Positions 55,795-64,000 of a DNA stretch of 64,000 bases are shown piece after piece. The notes beneath the pieces are model-generated. The model had not been told where the DNA came from and searched no databases. It saw nothing but the letters and a program-made list of their open reading frames with translations. The translations under genes were made by a program, and so were the position numbers. Origin of the DNA: Streptomyces actinomycinicus (lineage in GTDB: Bacteria; Actinomycetota; Actinomycetes; Streptomycetales; Streptomycetaceae); NCBI RefSeq assembly GCF_016741775.1, contig NZ_JAERRK010000001.1, forward strand, positions 186,001 to 250,000. The letters run 5' to 3'. Each line of letters begins with the position of its first letter. The first letter of the stretch is position 1.

Positions 55795-57077
55795 CAGCAA
55801 CTGCTCGCTTTCTCGTCGTCGGACAAGCCGTGGGGGAGGGCCGCGACACCTGCCCGGGGGCCCGGGACGGGCAGGGGAGCCGGCGGCGCCGCCGGTGCCG
55901 GCCCGGGATGCAGCCGGCCGGCGATCCGGCCCGCCACGTGCCGGGCCCACAGTGCCCGCATCGCCCGGCCCGGCGCCGGGTCGTCGGCCGCGTGCCAGGC
56001 CAGTTCACGGCCGCGGGGCGCGGGGCGCAGCGCGGCCAGCGGCGCGTAGTTCTCCACCACGAACTCCCGCCCCGGCCGCGGCACCCCGTCGGGCAGCGGA
56101 CGGTGGGTCAGGTCCAGATGCAGGGCGCGTACGACGTCCAGGCCGGCACTGTCGGTGAACAGCCGGAACTGGGCGCCGGGGCGCGGGTTGAAGTCGAGCA
56201 GGTGGTAGCCGCCGGTGCCGGCGCCGCGGCGGAAGTCCAGGTCGAAGATGCCCCGGTAACCCAGCCCGCCGGTGAGCCGCTCGGCCAGCGCCTGCACCTG
56301 CGGGTTGGGCGTCCAGCGGCCGACGGCGGTCAGCCCCGCCCCGCGCGGCCAGGCCAGCTGCTTGCGGCCGGGCCCGCCGGCGCGGAGGGCCCCGGTGCGG
56401 TCGGCGTACCCGTGGAAGAACCAGTCGCGGTCCGGGCCGGGCGGCAGGAACGCCTGGAGCAGCAGCGGGCTGCCCGCCTCCCCGGAGCGCAGGAACAGCT
56501 CCCGCGCCTGTGCCGCCGAGCGCAGCAGCACGGTGGAGCGCAGCCCGCTGCCGGCCGGCAGCAGCCAGGGCCGGCTCCACTTGGCCACCACCGGCAGCCC
56601 GAGCCGCCGGGCGGCAGCCGCCGCCTCCGCGGCGCCGTCCGGGATCAGCGTGGGCGGGTGCGGGACGCCGGAGGCGGCACACATCTCGGCCAGCCGCGCC
56701 TTGTCGGCCACCCGGGCGGGCAGTGTGCCGGGCTGCTGCGGCAGCAGGTAGGCGGGTGCCAGCTCCTCGCGCAGGCGGCCGGCCGCGAGGGCGCTCGCGT
56801 CGTCCAGCGGGATCAGCACCGCCGGCCGGGCGACCCGGGACGCGACCTGGCGCAGCACGGCGGCGATGTCGGCCAGGGCCGCGCCGGGCGCCGGTGGGGG
56901 ATGCAGCTGGCGCACGAATCGAGAGGTGCGTACCGGGCTGTCCGCGGTGTCGGCGACGACATGGACCTCGACGCCGGCTCTGCCGAGCGAGCGTACGGCT
57001 CCCAGGGTGCCGTGGTGGAAGGGATTCCGGTCGATCCGCAGCAGTACCGCGGGGACTTGGTCGTCCAGCAGCGACAC
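55794..57077 (-). CDS. ATP-grasp carboxylate-amine ligase-like protein
   Basis: The 427-residue protein starts at GTG 57077 with AAAAGGAAA upstream; the longer frame is noise. An N-terminal Rossmann-like domain (VLLRIDRNPFHHGTLGAVRSLG) precedes the ATP-grasp domain. Seen there are the DKARLAEMCAASGVPHP start, the ATP-binding lysine in LPVVAKWSRPW, LLLQAFLPPGPDRDWFFHG and the metal-binding acidic pair region IFDLDFRRG...LLDFNPRPGAQF. Such enzymes form acylphosphate intermediates to join an acid to an amine. A Pro/Ala-rich tail ends the protein. It is coupled to the FAD enzyme and divergent from the GH26 gene. Confidence 0.88.
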   Translation of the reverse strand: MSLLDDQVPAVLLRIDRNPFHHGTLGAVRSLGRAGVEVHVVADTADSPVRTSRFVRQLHPPPAPGAALADIAAVLRQVASRVARPAVLIPLDDASALAAGRLREELAPAYLLPQQPGTLPARVADKARLAEMCAASGVPHPPTLIPDGAAEAAAAARRLGLPVVAKWSRPWLLPAGSGLRSTVLLRSAAQARELFLRSGEAGSPLLLQAFLPPGPDRDWFFHGYADRTGALRAGGPGRKQLAWPRGAGLTAVGRWTPNPQVQALAERLTGGLGYRGIFDLDFRRGAGTGGYHLLDFNPRPGAQFRLFTDSAGLDVVRALHLDLTHRPLPDGVPRPGREFVVENYAPLAALRPAPRGRELAWHAADDPAPGRAMRALWARHVAGRIAGRLHPGPAPAAPPAPLPVPGPRAGVAALPHGLSDDEKASSC

Positions 57078-57256
57078 GGTTTTTTCCTTTTCTCGATCCG
57101 TTCGCCCGTGCGGGGGTTCGGGCCACCTGAAAGCCGTAATCGCACTGGCGGAATTCATATCTGTATGACTGTGTGTCAATAACGCTTGGCGTTGCCCGGT
57201 CTCTGTCACCGGTGCGCGTGGCGCGACGAAGCGGTCGAGCGGAGAGAGGCGCAGGC

Positions 57257-58432
57257 ATGGCTCCACAGCAGCGACGGAACCGGCACCGGCGGCTGACCGT
57301 GGCCGCGGCGGCGGTCGCCGCGGCGGTCGCCCTGGCGAGCGGTCCCGGGTCCGCGGTGGGGGTGGTGCGGAGCGCCGGCCCTCCCCCGCCCGCCACGGCG
57401 CTACCGCCCTTCGGGGCCTTCCTCGACTCCGGGCCCCGCGGGGTCGCGCGCATGGCCGAGCTGAGCCGCTGGCTCGGCGGGACCGAGCTGAAGGTCGCCC
57501 ACACCTATCTGCCCGGCGACCGCTGGCGGGACATCGAGGGCCCGCCCGGCTTCCTGGACGCATGGGCGCGCTGGCGGCGCCAGAAGGCGGACCGGACGCT
57601 CGTCCTCAACGTGCCGATGCAGGAACGCAACGAGGAGAACGTACCGGACGGCGAGGTGCGGGAGCTGCTGCGGCAGGCCGCCGCCGGTGCGTTCGACTCC
57701 CACTTCAAGACCCTCGCCGAACGGCTGGTGAAGCTGAAGGTGCCGGACACGGTGATCGTGCTCGGCTGGGAGATGAACGGCATCACCTACACCCACCGCT
57801 GCGGACCGGACCCCCGGGCCTGGAAGACGTACTGGAACAGGATCGTCACCACCATGCGCTCGGTGCCGGGCCAGCATTTCCGGTTCGACTTCACGCCGAG
57901 CCGCGGCCGGGACGCCGTGCCCTGGACCGAGTGCTATCCGGGGGACCCCACGGTCGACATCATCGGCATGGACTCCTACGACCAGCCGAGCGGACTGACC
58001 TTCGACGAACAGGTCGACGAGCCCTACGGGCTCCAGCAGCAGGTGGACTTCGCGAAAGCCCACGGCAAGCCGATTTCCTACCCGGAATGGGGACTCTTCC
58101 GCAACGGGGACAACGCCGAGTACATGCGGCGCATGCTCGCCTGGATCGCCGAGCACAGACCGCTCTACAACACGCTGACCGACTACTGCCCGCACGGCGT
58201 GTGGCAGTGCACCGCCAACCCCCGGTCGTCGCTCGTCTACCGGACGGCCCTGTACGGCCGCACCGACCAGCCGGCGCCCGTGACCACACCGACCCCGACC
58301 CCCACGCCCGAGCCGGCGCCGACGCCCGATCCACAGGTCAACTGCGCCCCGCTGGACCTCGGCGACTGGGTCGAGTACTGGCTCGGCGGGAAGCTCTGCG
58401 TCCGCTTCGACTGGTGGTCGCGGAGCCGCTAG
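57257..58432 (+). CDS. secreted GH26-like glycoside hydrolase (beta-mannanase type)
   Basis: The 391-residue secreted enzyme starts at ATG 57257 (the frame continues upstream without homology). Signal peptide about 1-35 is followed by a TIM barrel. The acid/base Glu172 is in LGWEMNGITYTHR and the nucleophile Glu277 in ISYPEWGLFRNG; aromatic substrate contacts are in IGMDSYDQPSG. A Pro/Thr linker (TPTPTPTPEPAPTPDPQ) leads to a short C-terminal piece with two cysteines. GH26 enzymes cut beta-mannan or related glucans. Sitting beside an exopolysaccharide operon, it may trim the organism's own polymer. Confidence 0.88.
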   Translation: MAPQQRRNRHRRLTVAAAAVAAAVALASGPGSAVGVVRSAGPPPPATALPPFGAFLDSGPRGVARMAELSRWLGGTELKVAHTYLPGDRWRDIEGPPGFLDAWARWRRQKADRTLVLNVPMQERNEENVPDGEVRELLRQAAAGAFDSHFKTLAERLVKLKVPDTVIVLGWEMNGITYTHRCGPDPRAWKTYWNRIVTTMRSVPGQHFRFDFTPSRGRDAVPWTECYPGDPTVDIIGMDSYDQPSGLTFDEQVDEPYGLQQQVDFAKAHGKPISYPEWGLFRNGDNAEYMRRMLAWIAEHRPLYNTLTDYCPHGVWQCTANPRSSLVYRTALYGRTDQPAPVTTPTPTPTPEPAPTPDPQVNCAPLDLGDWVEYWLGGKLCVRFDWWSRSR

Positions 58433-58519
58433 GGCCTCTCTTCCGGATCTTGCCGGGGTCGCGGTCGGCCGGAAGGCATCGTCGCCCGGAGCCGGCCTGA
58501 TCCGAAAGAAAGGCCCTAG
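58429..58519. terminator. shared terminator containing both stop codons of convergent genes
   Basis: CTAGGGCCT (58429-58437) pairs with AGGCCCTAG (58511-58519); inside, CGGATC (58444-58449) pairs with GATCCG (58499-58504). The outer arms contain the TAG of the GH26 gene (58430-58432) and the TAG of the GNAT gene (58518-58516). Confidence 0.7.
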
Positions 58520-59643
58520 CCCCGCCCGCGTTCCCGCCACCGGTGCAGCACCTCCTTGCCCCGCTGCCGGGCGGCCGCGTCGCACAGCGCGGCCGCCAGC
58601 AGCGGGGCGGTGCGCCGCCGTGCCATGAGCAGCCGCCGGTTGACGACCCGTTCGGGCCGCCAGTGATGCTTGTACGGCTCCTCGCCCCGCAGCAGGCTCA
58701 GCGTGCCGCGCTCGCCGCCGCCCGAGTGCTCGGCGCAGGCGTCCAGCAGCATCACCGCCACGTCCGCCTTGTGCCTGCGCAGGTCCGGATGGGCTCCGTA
58801 GAGGTAGCCGCCGGCCAGGCTGCGCGAGAGCAGGGTCAGATCGACGGCCACCACCTCGTCGTCGACCCGGAACTCGGTCACCGCCGCGGTCCCCGCCCGC
58901 ACCATCGGGCCCACGGCCCGCACCAGGTGCTCACGGAACCGGGGCTGCATGTGCTCGCTCGTCACCTTCCGCCCCTGCCACTGGAGCCGGTGCAGCGCCA
59001 GCAGCCGGCCGAGCGCCGCGTCCACCTCCTGCGCTCCCACCGTCTGCCGCTGCACGCCCAGCGCGGTGAGCCTGCGCAGCTTGGCCCGGACCCGCTGGCT
59101 GGACTTGGCCGACGGCAGCCGGGCGATCAGCTCGTCCATGGGTACGGCTGGCAGTTCCAGGCACACCGAGTCGCACACCGTCCGGCGCGGCCCGCGCCAG
59201 CGGTCGTAGACCCGCTCCACCGCGCCGCCCGGACGCACCTCGCGGAAGTCGACCAGCGCCGTGCGGGCCGCGCCGGCGAGCGCCTCGGCCAGGGCGCCGG
59301 CCGCCCGCCCGTCGTCCGAGTCGTCCAGCAGCACGTCCGCATAGTCGGAGATCGCCCCGCCGAGCGGTACCAGCGCGGGCAGCGGCCGGCGGACCAGCAT
59401 CAGGGGCGCGACGGCCGCAAGCTCCGCGCCGTCCCGCACCACCAGCAGCCGGAGCCGCCCCGGCCTGCCGTAGGACAGCCACCACGAGTGCAGCCAGGCA
59501 TGGCTCTGGAACGGGGTCGCGGCGGCGCACCGCCCGTACAGCCGCCCCCAGGCCGGGCCCAGCGCGGCGAAGACGTCCTCGTCCGTGACGAGTTCCGCGG
59601 TCGGGGCGGGACGCGCGGTGCGCGCCGTGAAGGTCGCGGTCAC
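58516..59643 (-). CDS. GNAT-superfamily acyltransferase, FemAB/CelD (BcsL)-like
   Basis: The 375-residue protein starts at GTG 59643, overlapping the Wzz-like stop as GTGA. It has the double-GNAT pattern of CelD/BcsL proteins in bacterial polysaccharide operons: TPFQSHAWLHSWWLSYG near the N terminus, ARLPSAKSSQRVRAKLRRL, GRKVTSEHMQPRFREHLV, and the C-terminal GTLSLLRGEEPYKHHWRPE. Such enzymes are thought to acylate sugars or transfer amino acids to them. It is the last gene of the five-gene minus-strand operon. Confidence 0.85.
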   Translation of the reverse strand: MTATFTARTARPAPTAELVTDEDVFAALGPAWGRLYGRCAAATPFQSHAWLHSWWLSYGRPGRLRLLVVRDGAELAAVAPLMLVRRPLPALVPLGGAISDYADVLLDDSDDGRAAGALAEALAGAARTALVDFREVRPGGAVERVYDRWRGPRRTVCDSVCLELPAVPMDELIARLPSAKSSQRVRAKLRRLTALGVQRQTVGAQEVDAALGRLLALHRLQWQGRKVTSEHMQPRFREHLVRAVGPMVRAGTAAVTEFRVDDEVVAVDLTLLSRSLAGGYLYGAHPDLRRHKADVAVMLLDACAEHSGGGERGTLSLLRGEEPYKHHWRPERVVNRRLLMARRRTAPLLAAALCDAAARQRGKEVLHRWRERGRG

Positions 59644-60290
59644 AGCTTGCCGTGCGCGTCGGCGGCGACGGCGGGGCCGGGCACCGAGACGGCGCGGACG
59701 GTCTCCTCCGGCCGGCTCCGCGGCCTGGCCAGCAGCGCGAGGGCGCCGAGCAGCCCGCCCGCGCTCGCCCCGACCAGTCCGGTCACCGCGGCCGGGGCCG
59801 AGGCGGGCTCGGCCGGCTTCACCGCGCGCGAGAACTGCAGGAGTCCGACGTGCGTGTCCGCCTTGGACGCGTTGGCGTGCCGGGTGAGGGCGCGGGCGAC
59901 CGCGTTGGCCATGTCGGCCGCCTCGGCCGGCCGGGCGGACGTCGCGGAGACGGCGACCATCGGGGCGTCCGGCGAGGTCGCCGTGCGCACACTGCTGCGC
60001 AGGGTCGACAGCGGGACCCCGGCCCAGACCTGGGCGTCGCCGAGCACCGCGACCTGGGTGGCGACCCGGCCGTAGGCCTGTGCGAAACCCAGCGCGGTGG
60101 CGGTGTCGGACCGCTCGGCCGGGACGGCGACGACATAGCTGGTCGCCGTGTACTCCGGCGGCTTGAGCAGGCCGTACCCGCCGCCGAGCAGGCCGCCCGC
60201 GAGGACGCCGGCAGCCACCAGGGACCAGGGCGGCAGCACGCGGGCACGGGAAAGACGGGAGGTGCGGAGCTGGGCGTGGTGGTCGGTCAT
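59640..60290 (-). CDS. Wzz-like chain-length determinant protein without kinase domain
   Basis: The 216-residue protein starts at ATG 60290 (ATGA overlap with the glycosyltransferase stop). It has two membrane helices (about 22-43, LVAAGVLAGGLLGGGYGLL, and about 165-190, VTGLVGASAGGLLGALALLA) around an extracytoplasmic domain with TATSYVVAVPAE. This is the polysaccharide co-polymerase layout. The cytoplasmic tyrosine-kinase (BY-kinase) domain of CpsD-type proteins is absent. It would set the length of the exported polymer. Confidence 0.83.
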   Translation of the reverse strand: MTDHHAQLRTSRLSRARVLPPWSLVAAGVLAGGLLGGGYGLLKPPEYTATSYVVAVPAERSDTATALGFAQAYGRVATQVAVLGDAQVWAGVPLSTLRSSVRTATSPDAPMVAVSATSARPAEAADMANAVARALTRHANASKADTHVGLLQFSRAVKPAEPASAPAAVTGLVGASAGGLLGALALLARPRSRPEETVRAVSVPGPAVAADAHGKL

Positions 60291-61489
60291 GACGGGCTGA
60301 CTCCCTGAGGGGACTGAGGGGGCTGGGGGCACTGAGGGGACTGAGGGGGCTTAGGGGAGCGGGCCCCGGGGGCCGTGCGGGCGAGCGCCGCCGCGTAGAC
60401 GTCCATGAGCCGGGCGGCGCTGCGGGTGATGCAGTAGTGGCGGGCCGCCTCGGGGGCGGCACGCGGGCCGGGCCCGGCGGCGCGCACCCCGGCGAGCGCG
60501 CGGGCGTACGCGCCGGCGTCGCACGGGACCCGCAGCGCGCCCGGGGCGGCCCCGGACGGCAGGTCCTCGAGCGCCGGGCAGGAGGTGTAGCGCACCGGCA
60601 GCCCGGCCGCGAGCGCCTCCACGACGGCGAGGCCGAACGCCTCCTCGGGGGAGGGAGCGGCCAGCACGTCCATAGCCGAGGCCAGCGCGGGCAGGTCCGG
60701 GCCCGACGAGCCGTCGGGCAGATACGGCCGCTCCCCGGCGAACAGCACCCGGCCGGCGACCCCCGCCCTCTGCGCGGCCCGCCGCAGCGCCGGCTCCTGC
60801 GGGCCGCCGCCCACCAGCAGCAGCCTGCAGTCGGCGGGGAGTCCGGCGAGGGCGTCGATCAGGACGTCGAAGCGCTTGCCGGGCGCGAGCCGGCCGACGC
60901 CGCCGACGACGAACGCGTCCTCGGGCAGCCCGAGCAGGGCCCGGGTGCGCCGGCGGGACGCCGGGTCGAAGCCGAACCGCGCCAGTTCGATGCCGTTGGG
61001 CACGACCGCGATGCGCGGCTCGGGCACACCCCAGCGGGCGAGCCGGGCGGCGACGGTCGGCGAGACGGCCACGGTGGACCGGCCGAGCCGCTCGCCCATC
61101 AGATACAGGGCGCGGACCCCCGAGGTCAGCGGCCGTCCCTCCATCTGCGAGTCACCGAGGGAGTGTTCGGTGGCGACGACCGCCCGCACCCCGGCCAGCC
61201 GGGCGGCGATCCGCCCGTACAGGCAGGCCCGGTACAGGTGCGTGTGCACGAGGTCGTACCGGCCGCGCCGGACGAACCGGGCCAGCCGGGGCAGCGCGGC
61301 CAGGTCCCGGTTGCCGGCCATACCGAGGTGCACCACCCGCACCCCGTCGGCCGTCAGCCCCGCGGCGACCGGCCCGGGGTTCGTCAGCGTCACCACGTCG
61401 CACTCGACGGGCAGGTGCCGCAGCAGCAGCCGCAGTTGCTGCTCCGCACCGCCCACGCCGAGCCCGGTGATGACGTGCAGGACCCTCAC
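60287..61489 (-). CDS. GT4-family glycosyltransferase
   Basis: The 400-residue enzyme starts at GTG 61489, overlapping the deacetylase stop as GTGA. It has a GT-B fold: N-terminal VLHVITGLGVGGAEQQL, middle TEHSLGDS, then VPNGIELARFG and GGVGRLAPGKRFDVLIDAL. The nucleotide-sugar site EEAFGLAVVEALAAG is the E-x7-E signature of GT4. A 15-residue Pro/Gln/Ser tail (PPQSPQCPQPPQSPQ) comes from a short DNA repeat at about 60300-60350 and is probably dispensable. It adds a sugar to a lipid-linked intermediate in the polysaccharide pathway. Confidence 0.9.
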   Translation of the reverse strand: MRVLHVITGLGVGGAEQQLRLLLRHLPVECDVVTLTNPGPVAAGLTADGVRVVHLGMAGNRDLAALPRLARFVRRGRYDLVHTHLYRACLYGRIAARLAGVRAVVATEHSLGDSQMEGRPLTSGVRALYLMGERLGRSTVAVSPTVAARLARWGVPEPRIAVVPNGIELARFGFDPASRRRTRALLGLPEDAFVVGGVGRLAPGKRFDVLIDALAGLPADCRLLLVGGGPQEPALRRAAQRAGVAGRVLFAGERPYLPDGSSGPDLPALASAMDVLAAPSPEEAFGLAVVEALAAGLPVRYTSCPALEDLPSGAAPGALRVPCDAGAYARALAGVRAAGPGPRAAPEAARHYCITRSAARLMDVYAAALARTAPGARSPKPPQSPQCPQPPQSPQGVSPS

Positions 61490-62247
61490 CGCAGCCCCGC
61501 CACGGGCCGCCGCCGCAGCCGGTGCAGCCGGTACTTCAGGAACAGGCGTACGGCGGTGTCGTCCTGCCCCACGTGCACGCGCGGCAGGACGTGCAGGCCG
61601 GACAGCTCACCGGGGTCGATGGCGCAGGCGTAGCCGTAACCGGCCTCCTGCACGGCCGCCACGGCACGGCGGTCGACCGTGCCGTACGGATAGCAGAAAC
61701 CGGTGACCGGCGCGCCCGTCAACTCCTCCAGCACGGCCCGGCTGCGCGCGGTCTCGGCCGCCAGCAGGGTGTCGTCGGCGCGGGTGAGGTCGACGTGGGT
61801 GAGACCGTGCGAGCCGATCTCCACACCCGCGGCGGCGGCCTGCCGGACACCCTCGGCACTCAGCAGCGGCTTGCGCGGGCCCAGCGGATCCCACGCGTTG
61901 TCGCCGCCGAGCCGGCCGGGCAGTACGAACAGGGTGGCCGTGCACTCCCAACGCGTCAGCAACGGTAAGGCGTTGTCGAGGAAGTCGGCGTAGCCGTCGT
62001 CGAAGGTGAGGCCCACCAGATCCCGTCCCCCGCCCTGCGCCCGGGCGGCGAGCAACTCGGCCACCGACACCCCGCGCAGCCCTCGCCGGCGCAGCCACCG
62101 CAGCTGTCCCTCCAGCCGGTCCGGGGTGACCGTGATGCGGTACGGGTCGTCGGAGCAGTCGCCGACCGAGTGGTACATGGCGATCCACGGGACCGGGCCG
62201 GCGGCTGCTGTCCGGGTCGGTACCGGGGACTCAACGGAGGACGGCAT
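61486..62247 (-). CDS. polysaccharide deacetylase (CE4)
   Basis: The 253-residue protein starts at ATG 62247 with GGAAGG seven bases upstream, inside the last 17 bases of the flippase gene. NodB motifs are TFDDGYADF (Asp83, Asp84), SHGLTH (His147, His151) and CYPYGTVDR. WIAMYHSVG near the N terminus is typical of PgaB/IcaB-like deacetylases. No signal peptide is obvious, so cytoplasmic action or non-canonical export are both possible. It probably removes acetyl groups from an N-acetylhexosamine polymer made by this operon. Confidence 0.9.
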   Translation of the reverse strand: MPSSVESPVPTRTAAAGPVPWIAMYHSVGDCSDDPYRITVTPDRLEGQLRWLRRRGLRGVSVAELLAARAQGGGRDLVGLTFDDGYADFLDNALPLLTRWECTATLFVLPGRLGGDNAWDPLGPRKPLLSAEGVRQAAAAGVEIGSHGLTHVDLTRADDTLLAAETARSRAVLEELTGAPVTGFCYPYGTVDRRAVAAVQEAGYGYACAIDPGELSGLHVLPRVHVGQDDTAVRLFLKYRLHRLRRRPVAGLR

Positions 62248-64000
62248 GGACGAGCCTTCCGGTCAGGGTGCGGACGGAACGGAATGCGGACGCGAAGCCC
62301 TGGGCGCCCAGGGCCCGGCCGAGCAGGACGAACACCACGGTCACCGTGGCGCCGCCGGCGGCGAGTCCGGCGAGCGGAGCCGACGTCCAACTCGCCACCA
62401 GGCCGCCGGCCACGGCGGCCACGGCCGCCGCCCGCAGCGGCCGGCTCAGCTCGCGCAGCAGCGGCCCGGTCCGGATCGGCATGCCGCGGCGCCCCGTGCC
62501 GGCGAGCAGCAGGACGGCGGTGAGGGTGATGCCGGCGGCGTTGGCGGCGGCGATCCCGGTGACTCCCCACGGACCGACCGTCAGGGCACCGGTCCAGGAG
62601 GTCGCGACGACCCCCGCGGCCATCGCCGACACCGGGTACCAGGTGGCCCGGCCGGCCGAGAAGTAGGAGCGGACCAGGACGCCGGTCAGGGTCTGGGCGA
62701 GCAGCCCGAGCGCGTACACCCGCATCACGCCGGCCGTCGCCGCGGTGTCCCGGGCCGTGAACGCGCCCCGCTGGAACAGCAGCCCGACCAGCTGCGGGGC
62801 ACAGGCCACGACCACGGCCGTGCCGAGCAGCACCAGGCAGGCGGCCAGCACCAGATCCCGCTCCACCCGGCTCCGGGCGCGCTCGGTGTCGCCGTCGGCC
62901 AGCGCCCGCGCGACCACCGGGAAGGTGACCGTCGACAGCATCGTCGACAGGCTCATCGGGATCTGCGCGACCTTCTGCGCGTAGTTCAGGTGCGAGATGG
63001 CACCGGCGGTCAGACCGGAGGCGAGGAACCGCTCGATCAGCACCTGCGACTGCCGGCACAGCGCGAACAGCAACACGGTGGCCAGCAGCGCCACGTCCAT
63101 GCCCGCCGCCCCGGCGGACCCCTTCGGCGCGGGGGATGCGCCGGGGGGCGGGGTGGGGGCGGGGTACTTGGTGGTGAGCCGTGTGCGGGTGGGGGGAGTG
63201 CGGGTGGGGCGCTCGGTGGCGGCGGGTGCGCCGGTGGGCCGGGCCCGGGTTGAGTCCTCCGCTGCCGGGGGTACGGCCGTCGGCCGGGCTTCGGCGGAGT
63301 CCCCGGCCGCCGGGCCGGCGGTCCGTCCGCGACACAGTTGCCGCACGAGGGACGGCAGCTGGACCAGGATCATCAGACAGCCGCCCGCCGCCACCCCGAA
63401 CGCGGCCGACCGCACCCCCCACTGGGCGCCGAGGGCGTACATCGCCGTGACGATGCCGACGTTGTAGACGATGTAGATCGCGGCCGGCGCCAGGAACCGG
63501 CGGTGCGCCCGCAGGGCCGCGCTGCAGTACCCGGCGACACCGAAGCTCAGCACACAGGTCGCCGTGAGCCGGGTGCAGTCCACGGCGAGGGCCGGGTCGG
63601 GAAGACCCGGCGCGAGCACCGCGACGAACTGCGGCGCGGCGAGCGCGAGCAGCGCACCGACCGCCGCGAAGGCCAGCGCCAGCCGCGGCAGCGTGCCGGC
63701 GACCAGCGACCGCACCGGATCCCCGGGGGCGCCCTGTGCCCGGCGGGCCAGCGCCTTGCTGAACGCCGGGATCAGCGCGAAGGCCAGCCCGTCCTCGATG
63801 AGCAGCGTGGCCGCGAACTCCGGCACGGTCCAGGCCACCAGAAAGGCGTCCGTGTCCCGCCCGGCGCCGAACAGCCGGGCCAGCGACTGGTCCCGCACCA
63901 GCCCGAGCAGCGCCGCGGCGACCGAGAGCCCGGCGGTGATCAGCGTGGCCCGCGCGAGGAACCGCCGGGTGAGCGGGGTGTGCTCGGGCGCGGGGGGCGG
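62231..64000 (-). CDS. MurJ/MviN-family lipid flippase, 5' end outside the window
   Basis: At least 589 residues are present and the frame stays open to the right edge (…TRRFLARATLITAGLSVAAAL..). It is a MATE/MOP-superfamily flippase: GLVRDQSLARLFGAGRDTDAF, then LLIEDGLAFALIPAFSKAL in the first helices, ISHLNYAQKVAQIPMSLST in the middle and RVYALGLLAQTLTGVLVRSYF later. The first gene of the exopolysaccharide operon, it likely flips the lipid-linked repeat unit rather than lipid II. A Pro/Thr/Ala-rich insert of about 70 residues (about 63120-63335) sits between helices and is not typical. Confidence 0.88.
   Translation of the reverse strand, partial: PPPAPEHTPLTRRFLARATLITAGLSVAAALLGLVRDQSLARLFGAGRDTDAFLVAWTVPEFAATLLIEDGLAFALIPAFSKALARRAQGAPGDPVRSLVAGTLPRLALAFAAVGALLALAAPQFVAVLAPGLPDPALAVDCTRLTATCVLSFGVAGYCSAALRAHRRFLAPAAIYIVYNVGIVTAMYALGAQWGVRSAAFGVAAGGCLMILVQLPSLVRQLCRGRTAGPAAGDSAEARPTAVPPAAEDSTRARPTGAPAATERPTRTPPTRTRLTTKYPAPTPPPGASPAPKGSAGAAGMDVALLATVLLFALCRQSQVLIERFLASGLTAGAISHLNYAQKVAQIPMSLSTMLSTVTFPVVARALADGDTERARSRVERDLVLAACLVLLGTAVVVACAPQLVGLLFQRGAFTARDTAATAGVMRVYALGLLAQTLTGVLVRSYFSAGRATWYPVSAMAAGVVATSWTGALTVGPWGVTGIAAANAAGITLTAVLLLAGTGRRGMPIRTGPLLRELSRPLRAAAVAAVAGGLVASWTSAPLAGLAAGGATVTVVFVLLGRALGAQGFASAFRSVRTLTGRLVHAVLR

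Noticed and set aside
60300..60350. Tandem CTGAGGGG-type repeat as a separate regulatory repeat
   Set aside because: It is within the glycosyltransferase reading frame and simply encodes its Pro/Gln/Ser tail.

Overview
The window is chromosomal DNA of a streptomycete. The evidence is very high G+C with strong third-position bias, frequent GTG starts, many 4-base ATGA/GTGA stop-start overlaps, and above all a divergent rodlin pair (rdlB/rdlA) next to a short chaplin, plus a long wall-anchored chaplin. From memory the gene order resembles the citA / rodlin-chaplin / methylmalonate-semialdehyde dehydrogenase part of the Streptomyces coelicolor chromosome; this was not checked. I saw no rRNA, tRNA, insertion sequence, prophage or CRISPR array.

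Layout. 0-4.1 kb: end of an ABC exporter, a small secreted protein, an S37 tripeptidyl aminopeptidase and a Tat-exported GH3 hexosaminidase. 4.2-5.6 kb: a short AroA whose last codons and stop lie in a 43-bp triplicated repeat. 5.7-12.9 kb: sugar catabolism. It holds a sugar-phosphate epimerase, a LacI repressor divergent from an oxidoreductase / DUF993 aldolase / epimerase operon with an operator between them, a 17-bp minisatellite, ribokinase, and a scar of a lost ribose-type ABC transporter operon. 13-15.7 kb: a DUF4097 protein and a DrrAB-like ABC exporter. 15.7-20.6 kb: a lipoprotein / DUF1023 hydrolase / WXG-like set, then an anti-sigma-type ATPase, XRE regulator and DUF397 protein. 21.1-25.6 kb: RecD2-like helicase, citrate synthase, and a 760-base gene-free stretch with 28-bp repeats and two groups of C-rich hairpins (6C-like RNA). 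25.6-28.3 kb: copper ATPase and chaperone under a CsoR-type operator.

28.4-34.4 kb is the most unusual part. A long chaplin is followed by eight small secreted-protein genes on both strands, most with their own strong hairpin terminator. They fall into a few paralogous families, some of which share a motif with rodlins. This looks like an accessory set of cell-surface proteins of aerial hyphae or spores. A stand-alone condensation-domain acyltransferase follows.

36.2-44.1 kb: alcohol dehydrogenase, BldC-like regulator, and an inositol operon (iolC, Cgl0158-type aldolase, iolB, iolD, mmsA) that feeds myo-inositol carbon to central metabolism. 44.1-52.7 kb: lipoprotein, amino-acid permease, a single-chain fusion of an extracytoplasmic alpha/beta-hydrolase with an ABC ATPase plus its permease, and a long-chain acyl-CoA ligase. 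52.7-54.3 kb: rodlins and the short chaplin. 54.5-64 kb: an ATP-grasp / FAD-oxidoreductase pair, a divergent GH26 mannanase-like hydrolase, and a tightly overlapping exopolysaccharide operon (MurJ-like flippase, polysaccharide deacetylase, GT4 glycosyltransferase, Wzz-like protein, FemAB/CelD-type acyltransferase) that runs off the right edge.
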